6,415 nucleotides of DNA from Eubacterium sp. (GTDB taxonomy: Bacteria; Bacillota; Clostridia; Lachnospirales; Lachnospiraceae): the NCBI GenBank assembly GCA_021442545.1, contig JABUSX010000084.1, forward strand, positions 1 to 6,415. The letters run 5' to 3'. The notes beneath the pieces are model-generated. The model saw only the letters and a program-made list of their open reading frames with translations, searched no databases and had not been told where the DNA came from. Of the stretch, positions 1 to 5,830 are shown one piece after another. Every line of letters begins with the position of its first letter. Within the stretch, counting starts at the first letter, position 1. Both the position numbers and the translations under genes were made by a program.

Positions 1-46
1 TTCAGAAAACATGAGCAGAGAAATTAAAGAAATCGAATCATGATTT

Positions 47-52
47 TATAAT
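47..52 (+). promoter_or_regulatory. Candidate -10 box for the LUD-family gene
   Basis: A perfect TATAAT lies 27 bases before the ATG at 80, which would give a leader of about 20 nt. The hexamer 17 bp upstream (TTAAAG, 24-29) is a poor -35, so this is a candidate only. The gene may instead be read through from a gene left of the window. Confidence 0.4.
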
Positions 53-79
53 TACAGTTACAGCAGGAGGACAGTTATT

Positions 80-730
80 ATGACGAATGCAGAGATCACG
101 AAGAAACAGTTTTATCGGATTCAGGCGGAAACAGTTATCCGAAATCTTAAAAAAAGGCGGATGAACGGCTATTACTGTGAAACGAAGGAAGAGGCGGCCG
201 AGCTTGTGAAATCTTTCCTGAAGCCTGGAATGTCGGCGGCGAACGGCGGTTCGATGACGATGGAAGCGCTGGGGATCATGCAGTATATGCGTGAAAATCC
301 GGATATTGTCTATATAGATCGTGATCAGGCGTCCACGGATGCAGAAAGAAAAGAGATCCAGAGAAAGTCGTTTACGGCGGATGCGTATTTTATGAGTACG
401 AATGCGCTTACGCTGGACGGGGAGCTGATCAATGTCGACGGATCGGGAAACCGTGTTGCCGCATTGATCTACGGACCGGATAAGGTGATTCTGGCTGCGA
501 GCATGAACAAAGTTGAGTCCACACGGGAAGCGGCGCTGGATCGTGTCCGGAATATCGCTTCTCCGCCGAACTGTGTCAGACTGAACCGAAATACGCCCTG
601 TGCAAAGACAGGACGCTGCGGAGACTGCCTGGGAGATGACTCGATCTGCAGCCAGATCGTGATTACCCGCCGCAGCATGGATCCGGAACGCATTCATGTT
701 GTTCTGATCGGTGAGGAACTGGGATTTTAA
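80..730 (+). CDS. LUD-domain protein (lactate utilization protein, DUF162/LutC-like)
   Basis: The 216-residue product matches the LUD (DUF162) family. This family includes LutB/LutC, which take part in L-lactate oxidation to pyruvate, but many stand-alone clostridial members have no proven reaction. Visible family features are a glycine-rich GGSMTMEALGI stretch (about 56-66) and a conserved core with STNALTLDGELINVDGSGNR (106-125) followed by YGPDKVI (131-137). The C-terminal part has a cysteine cluster at C165, C174, C180, C183 and C190 that could bind a metal or an Fe-S centre. The protein has no signal peptide or membrane segment and should be cytoplasmic. The start is set by AGGAGG at 65-70, nine bases before the ATG. 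No lutA or lutB partner is present here. The next gene follows in the same direction after 102 bp, so the two may share a transcript. The family call is firm; the lactate role is by family name only. Confidence 0.88.
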   Translation: MTNAEITKKQFYRIQAETVIRNLKKRRMNGYYCETKEEAAELVKSFLKPGMSAANGGSMTMEALGIMQYMRENPDIVYIDRDQASTDAERKEIQRKSFTADAYFMSTNALTLDGELINVDGSGNRVAALIYGPDKVILAASMNKVESTREAALDRVRNIASPPNCVRLNRNTPCAKTGRCGDCLGDDSICSQIVITRRSMDPERIHVVLIGEELGF

Positions 731-832
731 GAACTGAAGGGTCAAAAAATGCATGGCTGAAAATTTTGAACCCGGAAGATCAGAAATTTTGAAATCTGTA
801 TTTTCGGCAGGTTATGATTCAGGAGGAATATT

Positions 833-1870
833 ATGGCGGTTTTGACTTTTATCGGCTCCGGGCAGATGGCTTCGGCTCTTACGTTTCCGGCTTTTGAAAA
901 CGGGCATGAGATCCGTCTGGTCGGGACACCGCTTGACAGAGAGATCATCGAGGGCCTTCGTGCAGATGATTTTCACCGGAATCTGAAACGGACGCTTCAT
1001 CACGGGATCCGTTATTTTCAGGTGGAAGAGATGGAAGAAGCGATCGACGGTGCGGCGGCGGTCCTCTGCGGCGTGTCCAGCTTCGGCGTTGACTGGTTTG
1101 CGGAATATGTTCTTCCGAAAATTCCGGAGGAGATTCCGGTGATCGCCGTGACAAAGGGAATGATCGATCTTCCGGACGGAACAATGATCACCTATCCGGA
1201 TTACTGGATGTCCGTACCGGCTGGAAAACGTCTGAATATCAACGGAATAGGAGGCCCCTGCACCAGCTATGAACTGGCGGATCACGATGATTCATCCGTT
1301 GCCTTCTGCGGCAGAGATCCGGAGATGCTTCGTTTTCTGAAATCCCTGTTTACGACGGATTACTACCATGTCAGCCTTTCAACGGATGTGCTCGGCGTGG
1401 AATTCGCGGTTGCTCTGAAAAATGCCTATGCACTTGCGGTTACGCTTGCGGTCGGTCTTGCGGAAAAACGTGAGGGCGAGGGTGCCGTGCATTATAATTC
1501 ACAGGCCGCGCTGTTCAGTCAGTCTGTTCGTGAGATGCGGAAGCTGCTTGCTCTTTCCGGCGGCGGCGAGGACAACATTATATACGGAGCCGGTGACCTG
1601 TACGTGACGATTTTCGGCGGACGTACGAGAAAGATCGGAACGCTTCTTGGCAGAGGCCTTTCTTTCGATGAGGCTATGGAGGAACTTTCCGGGGTCACTC
1701 TGGAGTCGATCGTAATTGCGGAACGGACAGCGCGTGCCGTGATCGCGCTGGATGCGGCCGGCAGGGCAAACGTGAAAGATTTTCCGCTGCTGATGCATGT
1801 GTATGAGATCATCCATGACGGAAGCAAAGTCGATGTTCCCTGGAAAAAGTTTGAATCAGAAGATTTCTGA
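833..1870 (+). CDS. NAD(P)H-dependent glycerol-3-phosphate dehydrogenase (GpsA-like)
   Basis: The 345-residue cytoplasmic protein resembles GpsA (usually about 330-340 residues), which interconverts dihydroxyacetone phosphate and sn-glycerol 3-phosphate for phospholipid synthesis. The N-terminal Rossmann fold opens with FIGSGQMASA (6-15), a GxGxxA loop where many GpsA proteins have GxGxxG. Other family landmarks are VTKGM (K108), GGPCTSYELA (140-149, the place of the usual SGPxxAxE), ALKN with the expected catalytic lysine K196, GAGDL (252-256) and the basic stretch RTRKIG (264-269) in the position of the phosphate-binding SRNxxxG. The start follows AGGAGG (821-826) with six bases of spacing. 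The usual der or plsY neighbours are not seen, and several motifs deviate from the consensus, so this may be a second, diverged paralog; for that reason no gene symbol is given. It ends 18 bp before a strong terminator. Confidence 0.85.
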   Translation: MAVLTFIGSGQMASALTFPAFENGHEIRLVGTPLDREIIEGLRADDFHRNLKRTLHHGIRYFQVEEMEEAIDGAAAVLCGVSSFGVDWFAEYVLPKIPEEIPVIAVTKGMIDLPDGTMITYPDYWMSVPAGKRLNINGIGGPCTSYELADHDDSSVAFCGRDPEMLRFLKSLFTTDYYHVSLSTDVLGVEFAVALKNAYALAVTLAVGLAEKREGEGAVHYNSQAALFSQSVREMRKLLALSGGGEDNIIYGAGDLYVTIFGGRTRKIGTLLGRGLSFDEAMEELSGVTLESIVIAERTARAVIALDAAGRANVKDFPLLMHVYEIIHDGSKVDVPWKKFESEDF

Positions 1871-1888
1871 GGTGAATGAAACAGGGAT

Positions 1889-1931
1889 AAAAAATACCGG
1901 GATCGGCAGACTGCCGGTTCCGGTATTTTTT
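1889..1931. terminator. Bidirectional intrinsic terminator between convergent genes
   Basis: A perfect 12-bp inverted repeat, AAAAAATACCGG (1889-1900) and CCGGTATTTTTT (1920-1931), encloses an inner dyad CGGCAG (1904-1909) and CTGCCG (1911-1916), so the stem is almost continuous. Both strands place a run of six U at the 3' side of the stem. It should end transcripts of the 833-1870 gene on the plus strand and of the 1976-2668 gene on the minus strand. Confidence 0.93.
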
Positions 1932-1975
1932 ATGCTAAAATAATAAGTCTTACTGACTGCGGGCTGATTCCGTGA

Positions 1976-2668
1976 TCACTGCCGCTTAGGAGCCATGATT
2001 TCTTCAGCGGCCTCTTTCTGTTCATGGTCGGAATAGGTGCTTTCATCAAACGTGTCATAGAACCGAATGTTCATGCTTGCCATCTGAGCAGCTTTTTTCT
2101 TTTCATCTCTGTATTCCTTCGTTTTGAATATGGCAGTTGCAACGATCTCCCAGGCAAATACCCAGAAGAAAATATTAAGGCAGTCCGCCATTGCAGTGAA
2201 CCCGCCCGGCTCTCCCTTTGCTGCCAGAACATTGAAGATAAAATAGATCAGGTAAGAAATAACGGCACAGATCCCGCTGAAGATCATATAGCCGATCATA
2301 TCATTTTTTACATGATGAAACTTTCCCAGCAGAAGATCGCAGTTTTCTTTGATCACTCTTGTGATCAGGGATTTTTCTTCATCACTGAATTCTTTGCCGC
2401 AGATCTCCAGAATGATCGGATAATCGGATACTATGTATTCGGTGTTCGTTTCCAGGAAGTTTACGAAACCCTGCGTCAGTATTTCATGACCCGGGACAGA
2501 ATGCGGATCAATGATATCGGAAATATTGAAGACCTGATATGCAATTACGGCAACATTACCGCAGATATACTTTGCCTGGATCTTTTTTTCGATATCAACA
2601 TTCTTTTTTGAAAAGAATATTCCTGTTCTGTACAAAAGGGGATTTCTTGAGCGGAAAAACAAACTCAT
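1976..2668 (-). CDS. Hypothetical membrane protein with two predicted helices
   Basis: I do not recognise the family of this 230-residue protein. Its N-terminal half (1-120) is mostly soluble, with mixed charged and hydrophobic segments and no signal peptide. Two hydrophobic segments follow, at about 124-148 and 160-181, joined by a short glycine-containing loop. The C-terminal tail (182-230) is rich in Lys, Glu and Asp and probably cytoplasmic. The start is supported by AAGGAG (plus-strand 2678-2683), nine bases before the ATG. It lies 70 bp downstream of the PBP gene in the same direction, with no terminator in the gap, so co-transcription and a cell-envelope role are possible but inferred only. 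A long opposite-strand reading frame over the same stretch lacks a ribosome binding site and is taken as a shadow. Confidence 0.75.
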   Translation of the reverse strand: MSLFFRSRNPLLYRTGIFFSKKNVDIEKKIQAKYICGNVAVIAYQVFNISDIIDPHSVPGHEILTQGFVNFLETNTEYIVSDYPIILEICGKEFSDEEKSLITRVIKENCDLLLGKFHHVKNDMIGYMIFSGICAVISYLIYFIFNVLAAKGEPGGFTAMADCLNIFFWVFAWEIVATAIFKTKEYRDEKKKAAQMASMNIRFYDTFDESTYSDHEQKEAAEEIMAPKRQ

Positions 2669-2688
2669 TTTTCTATTCTCCTTCTTAT

Positions 2689-2716
2689 AACTCGCGTATT
2701 AAAACTCGCGTATTAA
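2689..2716. repeat. Perfect 14-bp tandem duplication
   Basis: Two adjacent identical copies of AACTCGCGTATTAA (2689-2702 and 2703-2716) fill much of the gap between the PBP stop codon and the ribosome binding site of the 1976-2668 gene. On the minus strand each copy provides a TTTAAT, five of six matches to a -10 box, and the upstream one is preceded by TGT as in an extended -10. No convincing -35 lies upstream. Confidence 0.9.
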
Positions 2717-2738
2717 AACATACATATCACATCATCTT

Positions 2739-5336
2739 CTAATAGAGTATGTTTCCTTCACTGTCCAAATAGTATACTTCTCCGTTGTCTGCATAGTACA
2801 CGTCTCCTCCGTTATCCACCGGTGCCGGGTCAGTCTGTACAGGGACTTCGGGCTGTTCGGGAACTTCCGGCTGTACAGGCACTTCGGGCTGTTCGGGCTG
2901 TTCCGGAGTCTCCGGAGTTTCCGGCTGCGGTGCCGCGGTCGGTGCAGGTGTAGGCAGCACAAAGGGCGTCGGAATCGGTGTCGGCGCCGGTGCGTGTTCG
3001 GTGCAGACGGATGTCGGTACGGCACCTGATGCGAAGATCTCAGTTGTTGTTGTACAGCCTTTGCCGGCCAGAAGTCCGGATTCTGCACAGATCGTTGCCT
3101 GTGAGATGCCGGCGGGTACGGTAAAGCCTGCTCCGGGAAGCCCGTTGTGAATGCGGTTCATGACATTTACCCAGAGCGTGCGGATATAATCTCTCTGTGT
3201 TTCCGACAGACTCGTATACGTATCATAACCCGTCCAGATGCCGGCAGTGTAATAAGGCGTGTATCCGACAAAGGTCAGATCGACATACTTTTGTGTGGTT
3301 CCGGTTTTCCCTGCAACGGCAATGGAAGAATTGCTCAGCCTGTAGCCGCCTGCGGTGCCGCGGGTTATGGTGTCCTGAAGCACGTTGGTGATCAGATAAC
3401 TGGTGGTGTTCTGGAAAACCTGCGACGGGCTCGGGTTGTTCTGAAGAAGAACATTTCCGACACGGTCCGTTACCTTCGTATAGAAGATCGGTTTGTTGTA
3501 GGAACCGCCGTTCGCGATAGCAGCATAGGCTGCCGTCAGTTCTATGTTGGTCATTCCTTCAGAAAGACGTCCAAGTGAGATCGACTGGTTCAGATCACCG
3601 TCGGTGCTGTCTACAAGAGTGCTGATACCGAGCTTCTGGAGATAATCAAAACCAACGTTCGTTGTCACATAGGAGAATACTTTTGCAGCGATAACGTTGT
3701 TGGAGGTTATGACCGCATCCCGGACGCGCATATCCCCGTAGTGTTCCTTGTCGTCGTTGCTGACCGGTTCCGTGCTGTCGAAGAGATATTCATCATCGGT
3801 CATACGGGTCGCGAGGTTGACCTTGTTCAGTTCCAGAGCCGGTGCATAGGTAGACGGGATCGTCAAAGTCGTACCGGGCTCACGCAGGGAGTCTGTGGCG
3901 CGGTTCAGGGTCAGGGAAGCCGTTTTCTCACCGCGGCCGCCGACGATGCCCTTCACTTCACCAGTGGCCTGATCGATGATCGTCATACACGCCTGAGGCT
4001 GCGGGATGAAATCCGTCCGCTCGGCGATGATCTCGTCTGTGGCACCCAGGATCGCTTCCTTATAGGTATCGATCGCCAGCTGTGCATCTGCTTCGGAATC
4101 GAAATTCAGGTCAAAATCTTCATACCCGTTTTCTCTGAACCAGGTCTGCATCATTTCACGGCTGTAGTTTTCCCTGGAACCATCTGCGTGATCGACCGTA
4201 AGAGCCCAGTCCAGGCCAACCATTGAGTCGGTCGGGAAATTGTCTGCATCTGCGAATTCTTCTTCCAGAATTTCCTGTATAGCGGCGTCTTCCGTCGAGT
4301 AAATGCGCAGTCCGCCGTTGTAGATCGCATTTGTAGCCTGCGATTCCGTGAAGCCTTTTTCACGCATCAGACCTTCCTTCACCTGTTCGATCAGCTGATC
4401 GACAAAGTAGGAATAGATCTCTGTTTCGGCTGCCTTCAGCTCTTCGGTCTGCACGATCCGGGTATAGACGTTGTCAGCAAGTGCTTCGTCATGCTGTTCT
4501 TTCGTGATATAGCCCTGATCAAGCATATAATCGAGGATCGTCCGCATACGAACAGCATTGTCTTCCGGATAGATCTTCGGATTATACTGACTTGGGTTCT
4601 GCGGGATCGCTGCAAGAACGGCACATTCCGAAAGGGTCAGATCTTTGGCATCCTTGCCGAAATAGGTCTGCGCAGCCGTCTGAACACCGTAGGCGCCGGA
4701 TCCGAAGTTGACCGTATTCAGGTAGTTTTCCAGAATGACTTCTTTGGGATTTTCACCCGCTTCTTTGAGAGATTCTTCCAGCTGTACGGCCAGATATTGT
4801 TCCTGCAGCTTTCGTTTGATCCGCTGTATACGTGTTTCATTCATCCAGTCGGTGAAGACGTTGTTCTTCAGCAGCTGCTGGGTGATCGTACTGGCACCTT
4901 CCGAACGGGAAAGGCCCGACTGCACCGCAACAAGGATCGCACGGATCATTCCGTGAGGATCAACGCCGTTGTGTTCATAAAAACGGGAATCCTCGATGGC
5001 AACGATCGCGTTCTGCATATCCTTCGGGATCTCGTTGATGGAGATCATGACACGGTTTCCTTCAACGGAATTCAGTTTCTGAATTTCGTCTCCGTCCGCG
5101 TCATAAACAAAGGAAGCGTAGCCAAGAGGCATAATGTTGGCATCCGTGATCTGCGGAGATTCATCAATGATGCCCCTGTATGCGCCGTAGAACAGGAAGA
5201 TCCCGCCCACAACAACGGCGATCAGAAGAAAGATAAGAATACGTAATATAAAAACAACGATACGGTTGCCGGCCCGCGGAGCAGTTGCCTGCAGCTCTTC
5301 TCGTTTTTGCTCAATGCCATGTCTGCTGAATTTCAT
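2739..5336 (-). CDS. Class A penicillin-binding protein, PBP1A family, with degenerate transpeptidase nucleophile motif
   Basis: This 865-residue membrane-anchored peptidoglycan polymerase has a short basic cytoplasmic N-terminus, one membrane helix (about 26-50), a GT51 glycosyltransferase domain and a transpeptidase-fold domain (about 440-705). The GT51 motifs are all present: EDSRFYEHNG with catalytic Glu115, GASTITQQLLKN (147-158), RKLQEQYLAVQLE (175-187), ILENYLN (201-207) and FGSGAYGVQTAAQTYFGK. In the transpeptidase domain SNN (545-547) and KTGTT (677-681) are kept, but the SxxK position after REPG reads T-T-L-T (489-492), so the acyl-serine and lysine are both missing. Three cysteines (750, 761, 778) match the C-terminal cysteine pattern of Firmicutes PBPs. 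A Pro/Glu-rich tail (782-835) and a Tyr-rich end (844-865) follow. The start was chosen for GGGGAG five bases upstream; an in-frame ATG at 5379-5381 has no comparable site. The family call is firm; loss of transpeptidation is inferred. Confidence 0.93.
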   Translation of the reverse strand: MKFSRHGIEQKREELQATAPRAGNRIVVFILRILIFLLIAVVVGGIFLFYGAYRGIIDESPQITDANIMPLGYASFVYDADGDEIQKLNSVEGNRVMISINEIPKDMQNAIVAIEDSRFYEHNGVDPHGMIRAILVAVQSGLSRSEGASTITQQLLKNNVFTDWMNETRIQRIKRKLQEQYLAVQLEESLKEAGENPKEVILENYLNTVNFGSGAYGVQTAAQTYFGKDAKDLTLSECAVLAAIPQNPSQYNPKIYPEDNAVRMRTILDYMLDQGYITKEQHDEALADNVYTRIVQTEELKAAETEIYSYFVDQLIEQVKEGLMREKGFTESQATNAIYNGGLRIYSTEDAAIQEILEEEFADADNFPTDSMVGLDWALTVDHADGSRENYSREMMQTWFRENGYEDFDLNFDSEADAQLAIDTYKEAILGATDEIIAERTDFIPQPQACMTIIDQATGEVKGIVGGRGEKTASLTLNRATDSLREPGTTLTIPSTYAPALELNKVNLATRMTDDEYLFDSTEPVSNDDKEHYGDMRVRDAVITSNNVIAAKVFSYVTTNVGFDYLQKLGISTLVDSTDGDLNQSISLGRLSEGMTNIELTAAYAAIANGGSYNKPIFYTKVTDRVGNVLLQNNPSPSQVFQNTTSYLITNVLQDTITRGTAGGYRLSNSSIAVAGKTGTTQKYVDLTFVGYTPYYTAGIWTGYDTYTSLSETQRDYIRTLWVNVMNRIHNGLPGAGFTVPAGISQATICAESGLLAGKGCTTTTEIFASGAVPTSVCTEHAPAPTPIPTPFVLPTPAPTAAPQPETPETPEQPEQPEVPVQPEVPEQPEVPVQTDPAPVDNGGDVYYADNGEVYYLDSEGNILY
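2742..2807 (-). other. Tyr-rich acidic C-terminal end of the PBP
   Basis: The last 22 residues hold two imperfect copies of a G-D/E-V-Y-Y-x-D-N/S pattern (GDVYYADN and GEVYYLDS), followed by EGNILY. The spacing recalls one or two aromatic cell-wall or glucan-binding repeat units, but two copies are too few to assign that function. Confidence 0.45.
2835..2924 (-). repeat. 18-bp and 9-bp tandem repeats encoding the Pro/Glu-rich PBP tail
   Basis: Three 18-bp units (2835-2852, 2853-2870, 2871-2888) encode the hexapeptide PEVP(V/E)Q three times. They are followed by four 9-bp units (2889-2924) encoding TPETPEQPEQ-like tripeptides. The repeat keeps the reading frame and forms an extended linker outside the membrane. 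Repeats of this kind commonly vary in copy number between strains. Confidence 0.88.
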
Positions 5337-5341
5337 AAACA

Positions 5342-5347
5342 CTCCCC
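5342..5347 (-). promoter_or_regulatory. Ribosome binding site that sets the PBP start
   Basis: GGGGAG on the minus strand lies five bases before the ATG at 5334-5336. This favours the 865-residue product over a version with 15 more residues starting at 5381. Confidence 0.8.
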
Positions 5348-5403
5348 AACTATCATAAAAACTGAACTTCCCGGACAGCATACGGATCCGGAAGCTGAAT
5401 GCA

Positions 5404-5464
5404 TTTAAAAATCCGAAAACACAGAATCTTCGGCAGGTGAAAATATCATGCCGAAAGGCTTCGG
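5404..5464 (-). promoter_or_regulatory. Putative transcription attenuator in the PBP leader
   Basis: Read on the minus strand, four segments alternate as CCGAA (5464-5460), TTCGGCA (5455-5449), TGCCGAAGA (5435-5427) and TTTTCGG (5419-5413). Segments 1 and 2 can pair (5 bp). Segments 2 and 3 can pair (7 bp perfect). Segments 3 and 4 form a 7-bp stem with one G-U pair and a 7-nt loop, followed directly by ATTTTTAAA. This is the layout of an antiterminator and terminator choice. The stems are short, so regulation is inferred, not shown. It lies about 70-130 nt before the PBP start codon. Confidence 0.4.
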
Positions 5465-5475
5465 AAGATGAAAGC

Positions 5476-5493
5476 TCATTTGCTGAAGAACAT
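5476..5493 (-). CDS. Possible five-codon leader peptide (MFFSK) upstream of the PBP gene
   Basis: ATG TTC TTC AGC AAA TGA is preceded by GAAGGA (plus-strand 5498-5503) with a four-base spacer. It lies about 25 nt after the predicted transcription start and ends 11 bases before the first attenuator segment. A ribosome at its stop codon would cover or approach that segment. So short an ORF can arise by chance, so this is low confidence and rests on its position. Confidence 0.25.
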   Translation of the reverse strand: MFFSK

Positions 5494-5524
5494 GCAGTCC
5501 TTCACGAAATTATAATATCACGTC

Positions 5525-5553
5525 ATTGTACCAAGATTTTTCGCCGCAGGCAA
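5525..5553 (-). promoter_or_regulatory. Candidate sigma-A-type promoter of the PBP gene
   Basis: On the minus strand TTGCCT (5553-5548, four of six -35 matches) is followed by a 17-bp spacer and TACAAT (5530-5525, five of six). TGG sits directly before the -10, giving an extended -10 element. Transcription would start near 5518 and give a leader of about 180 nt. A perfect TATAAT on the same strand (5514-5509) has no good -35. Confidence 0.5.
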
Positions 5554-5585
5554 GCTGAGAGAAGGATGCAGTACAGCGGTGAAAA
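5538..5585. repeat. 10-bp inverted repeat around the PBP promoter -35 region
   Basis: TTTTCGCCGC (5538-5547) and GCGGTGAAAA (5576-5585) are complementary over ten positions with one G-U type mismatch, separated by 28 bases. The left arm occupies the promoter spacer and the -35 lies just inside it. It could be a regulator-binding dyad; it has no U-run and so is not an intrinsic terminator. Confidence 0.55.
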
Positions 5586-5817
5586 CATATTTTACAGGAA
5601 TTTTACGAAGAAGAGATTCTTGATTTAACACAGCTGCTTTAAGTGTAGTTTAAAGAGCCGGAAGTTCTCAGGATCCGTTCGGAGTCTGATGAAAAAGATG
5701 ACTGAAAATCCGAAATTCAGAAGATCGTATGCGGTTCGGGTGTTTTGGTGAGCACAGCATCTGCGGCGGCAGTCGTTTGGCTTCAGATCGGGACAGCACA
5801 AGTCGTGTGTGCGTAAA

Positions 5818-5824
5818 GAAAGGA
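5818..5824 (+). promoter_or_regulatory. Ribosome binding site that sets the start of the small membrane protein
   Basis: GAAAGGA lies six bases before the ATG at 5831. An upstream in-frame ATG at 5729 has no clear site and would add 34 polar residues before the first membrane helix. Confidence 0.7.
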
Positions 5825-5830
5825 TTGAAA

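Larger units (their letters stand above)
5337..5830. other. Divergent intergenic region with PBP promoter and structured leader
   Basis: This 494-bp stretch separates the minus-strand PBP gene from the plus-strand small membrane protein gene. It contains a minus-strand promoter candidate (5525-5553), an inverted repeat around it (5538-5585), a mini-ORF (5476-5493) and a set of alternating hairpins (5404-5464). The right part (about 5590-5815) shows only weak promoter-like matches for the plus-strand gene and a small AT-rich dyad, CTTTAA and TTAAAG (5637-5655). The plus-strand reading frame at 5437-5628 lacks a ribosome binding site and recognisable features, so it is not called. Confidence 0.6.

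Noticed and set aside
38..754. Minus-strand reading frame of 238 codons over the LUD gene
   Set aside because: It is opposite a recognisable LUD domain that has a strong SD; no family features are seen in the antisense product.
739..773. Imperfect hairpin between the first two genes as a terminator
   Set aside because: The stem GGGTCAAAA with TTTTGAACCC has a bulge and a large loop, and no U-run follows it.
789..818. Promoter TTGAAA-18-TATGAT before the glycerol-3-phosphate dehydrogenase gene
   Set aside because: The hexamers match well, but transcription would start near 825, inside the AGGAGG at 821-826, removing the ribosome binding site.
2024..2611. Plus-strand reading frame of 195 codons opposite the membrane protein gene
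   Set aside because: It has no ribosome binding site before its ATG, its composition looks like a back-translation shadow, and the minus-strand frame has a clear SD and membrane helices.
3841..3900. Frameshift or local error as the cause of the missing SxxK
   Set aside because: Residues on both sides (ATDSLREPG before, IPSTYAPALEL after) stay in frame and align with the family, so substitutions are the simplest reading; an ortholog comparison would still settle it.
4491..5246. Plus-strand reading frame of 251 codons inside the PBP gene
   Set aside because: It lies fully opposite the glycosyltransferase domain, whose motifs prove the minus-strand frame.
5337..5381. Longer PBP start at the ATG 5379-5381
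   Set aside because: It lacks an SD, whereas GGGGAG precedes the ATG at 5336; the extra 15 residues are not typical of a PBP N-terminus.
5538..5600. TPP riboswitch, because of a CTGAGA within a stem
   Set aside because: The other conserved TPP aptamer segments are absent, and the stem overlaps the candidate promoter instead of a leader.
5437..5628. Plus-strand 63-codon frame in the divergent intergenic region
   Set aside because: There is no SD at its start, no recognisable protein feature, and it overlaps the promoter and leader elements of the PBP gene.
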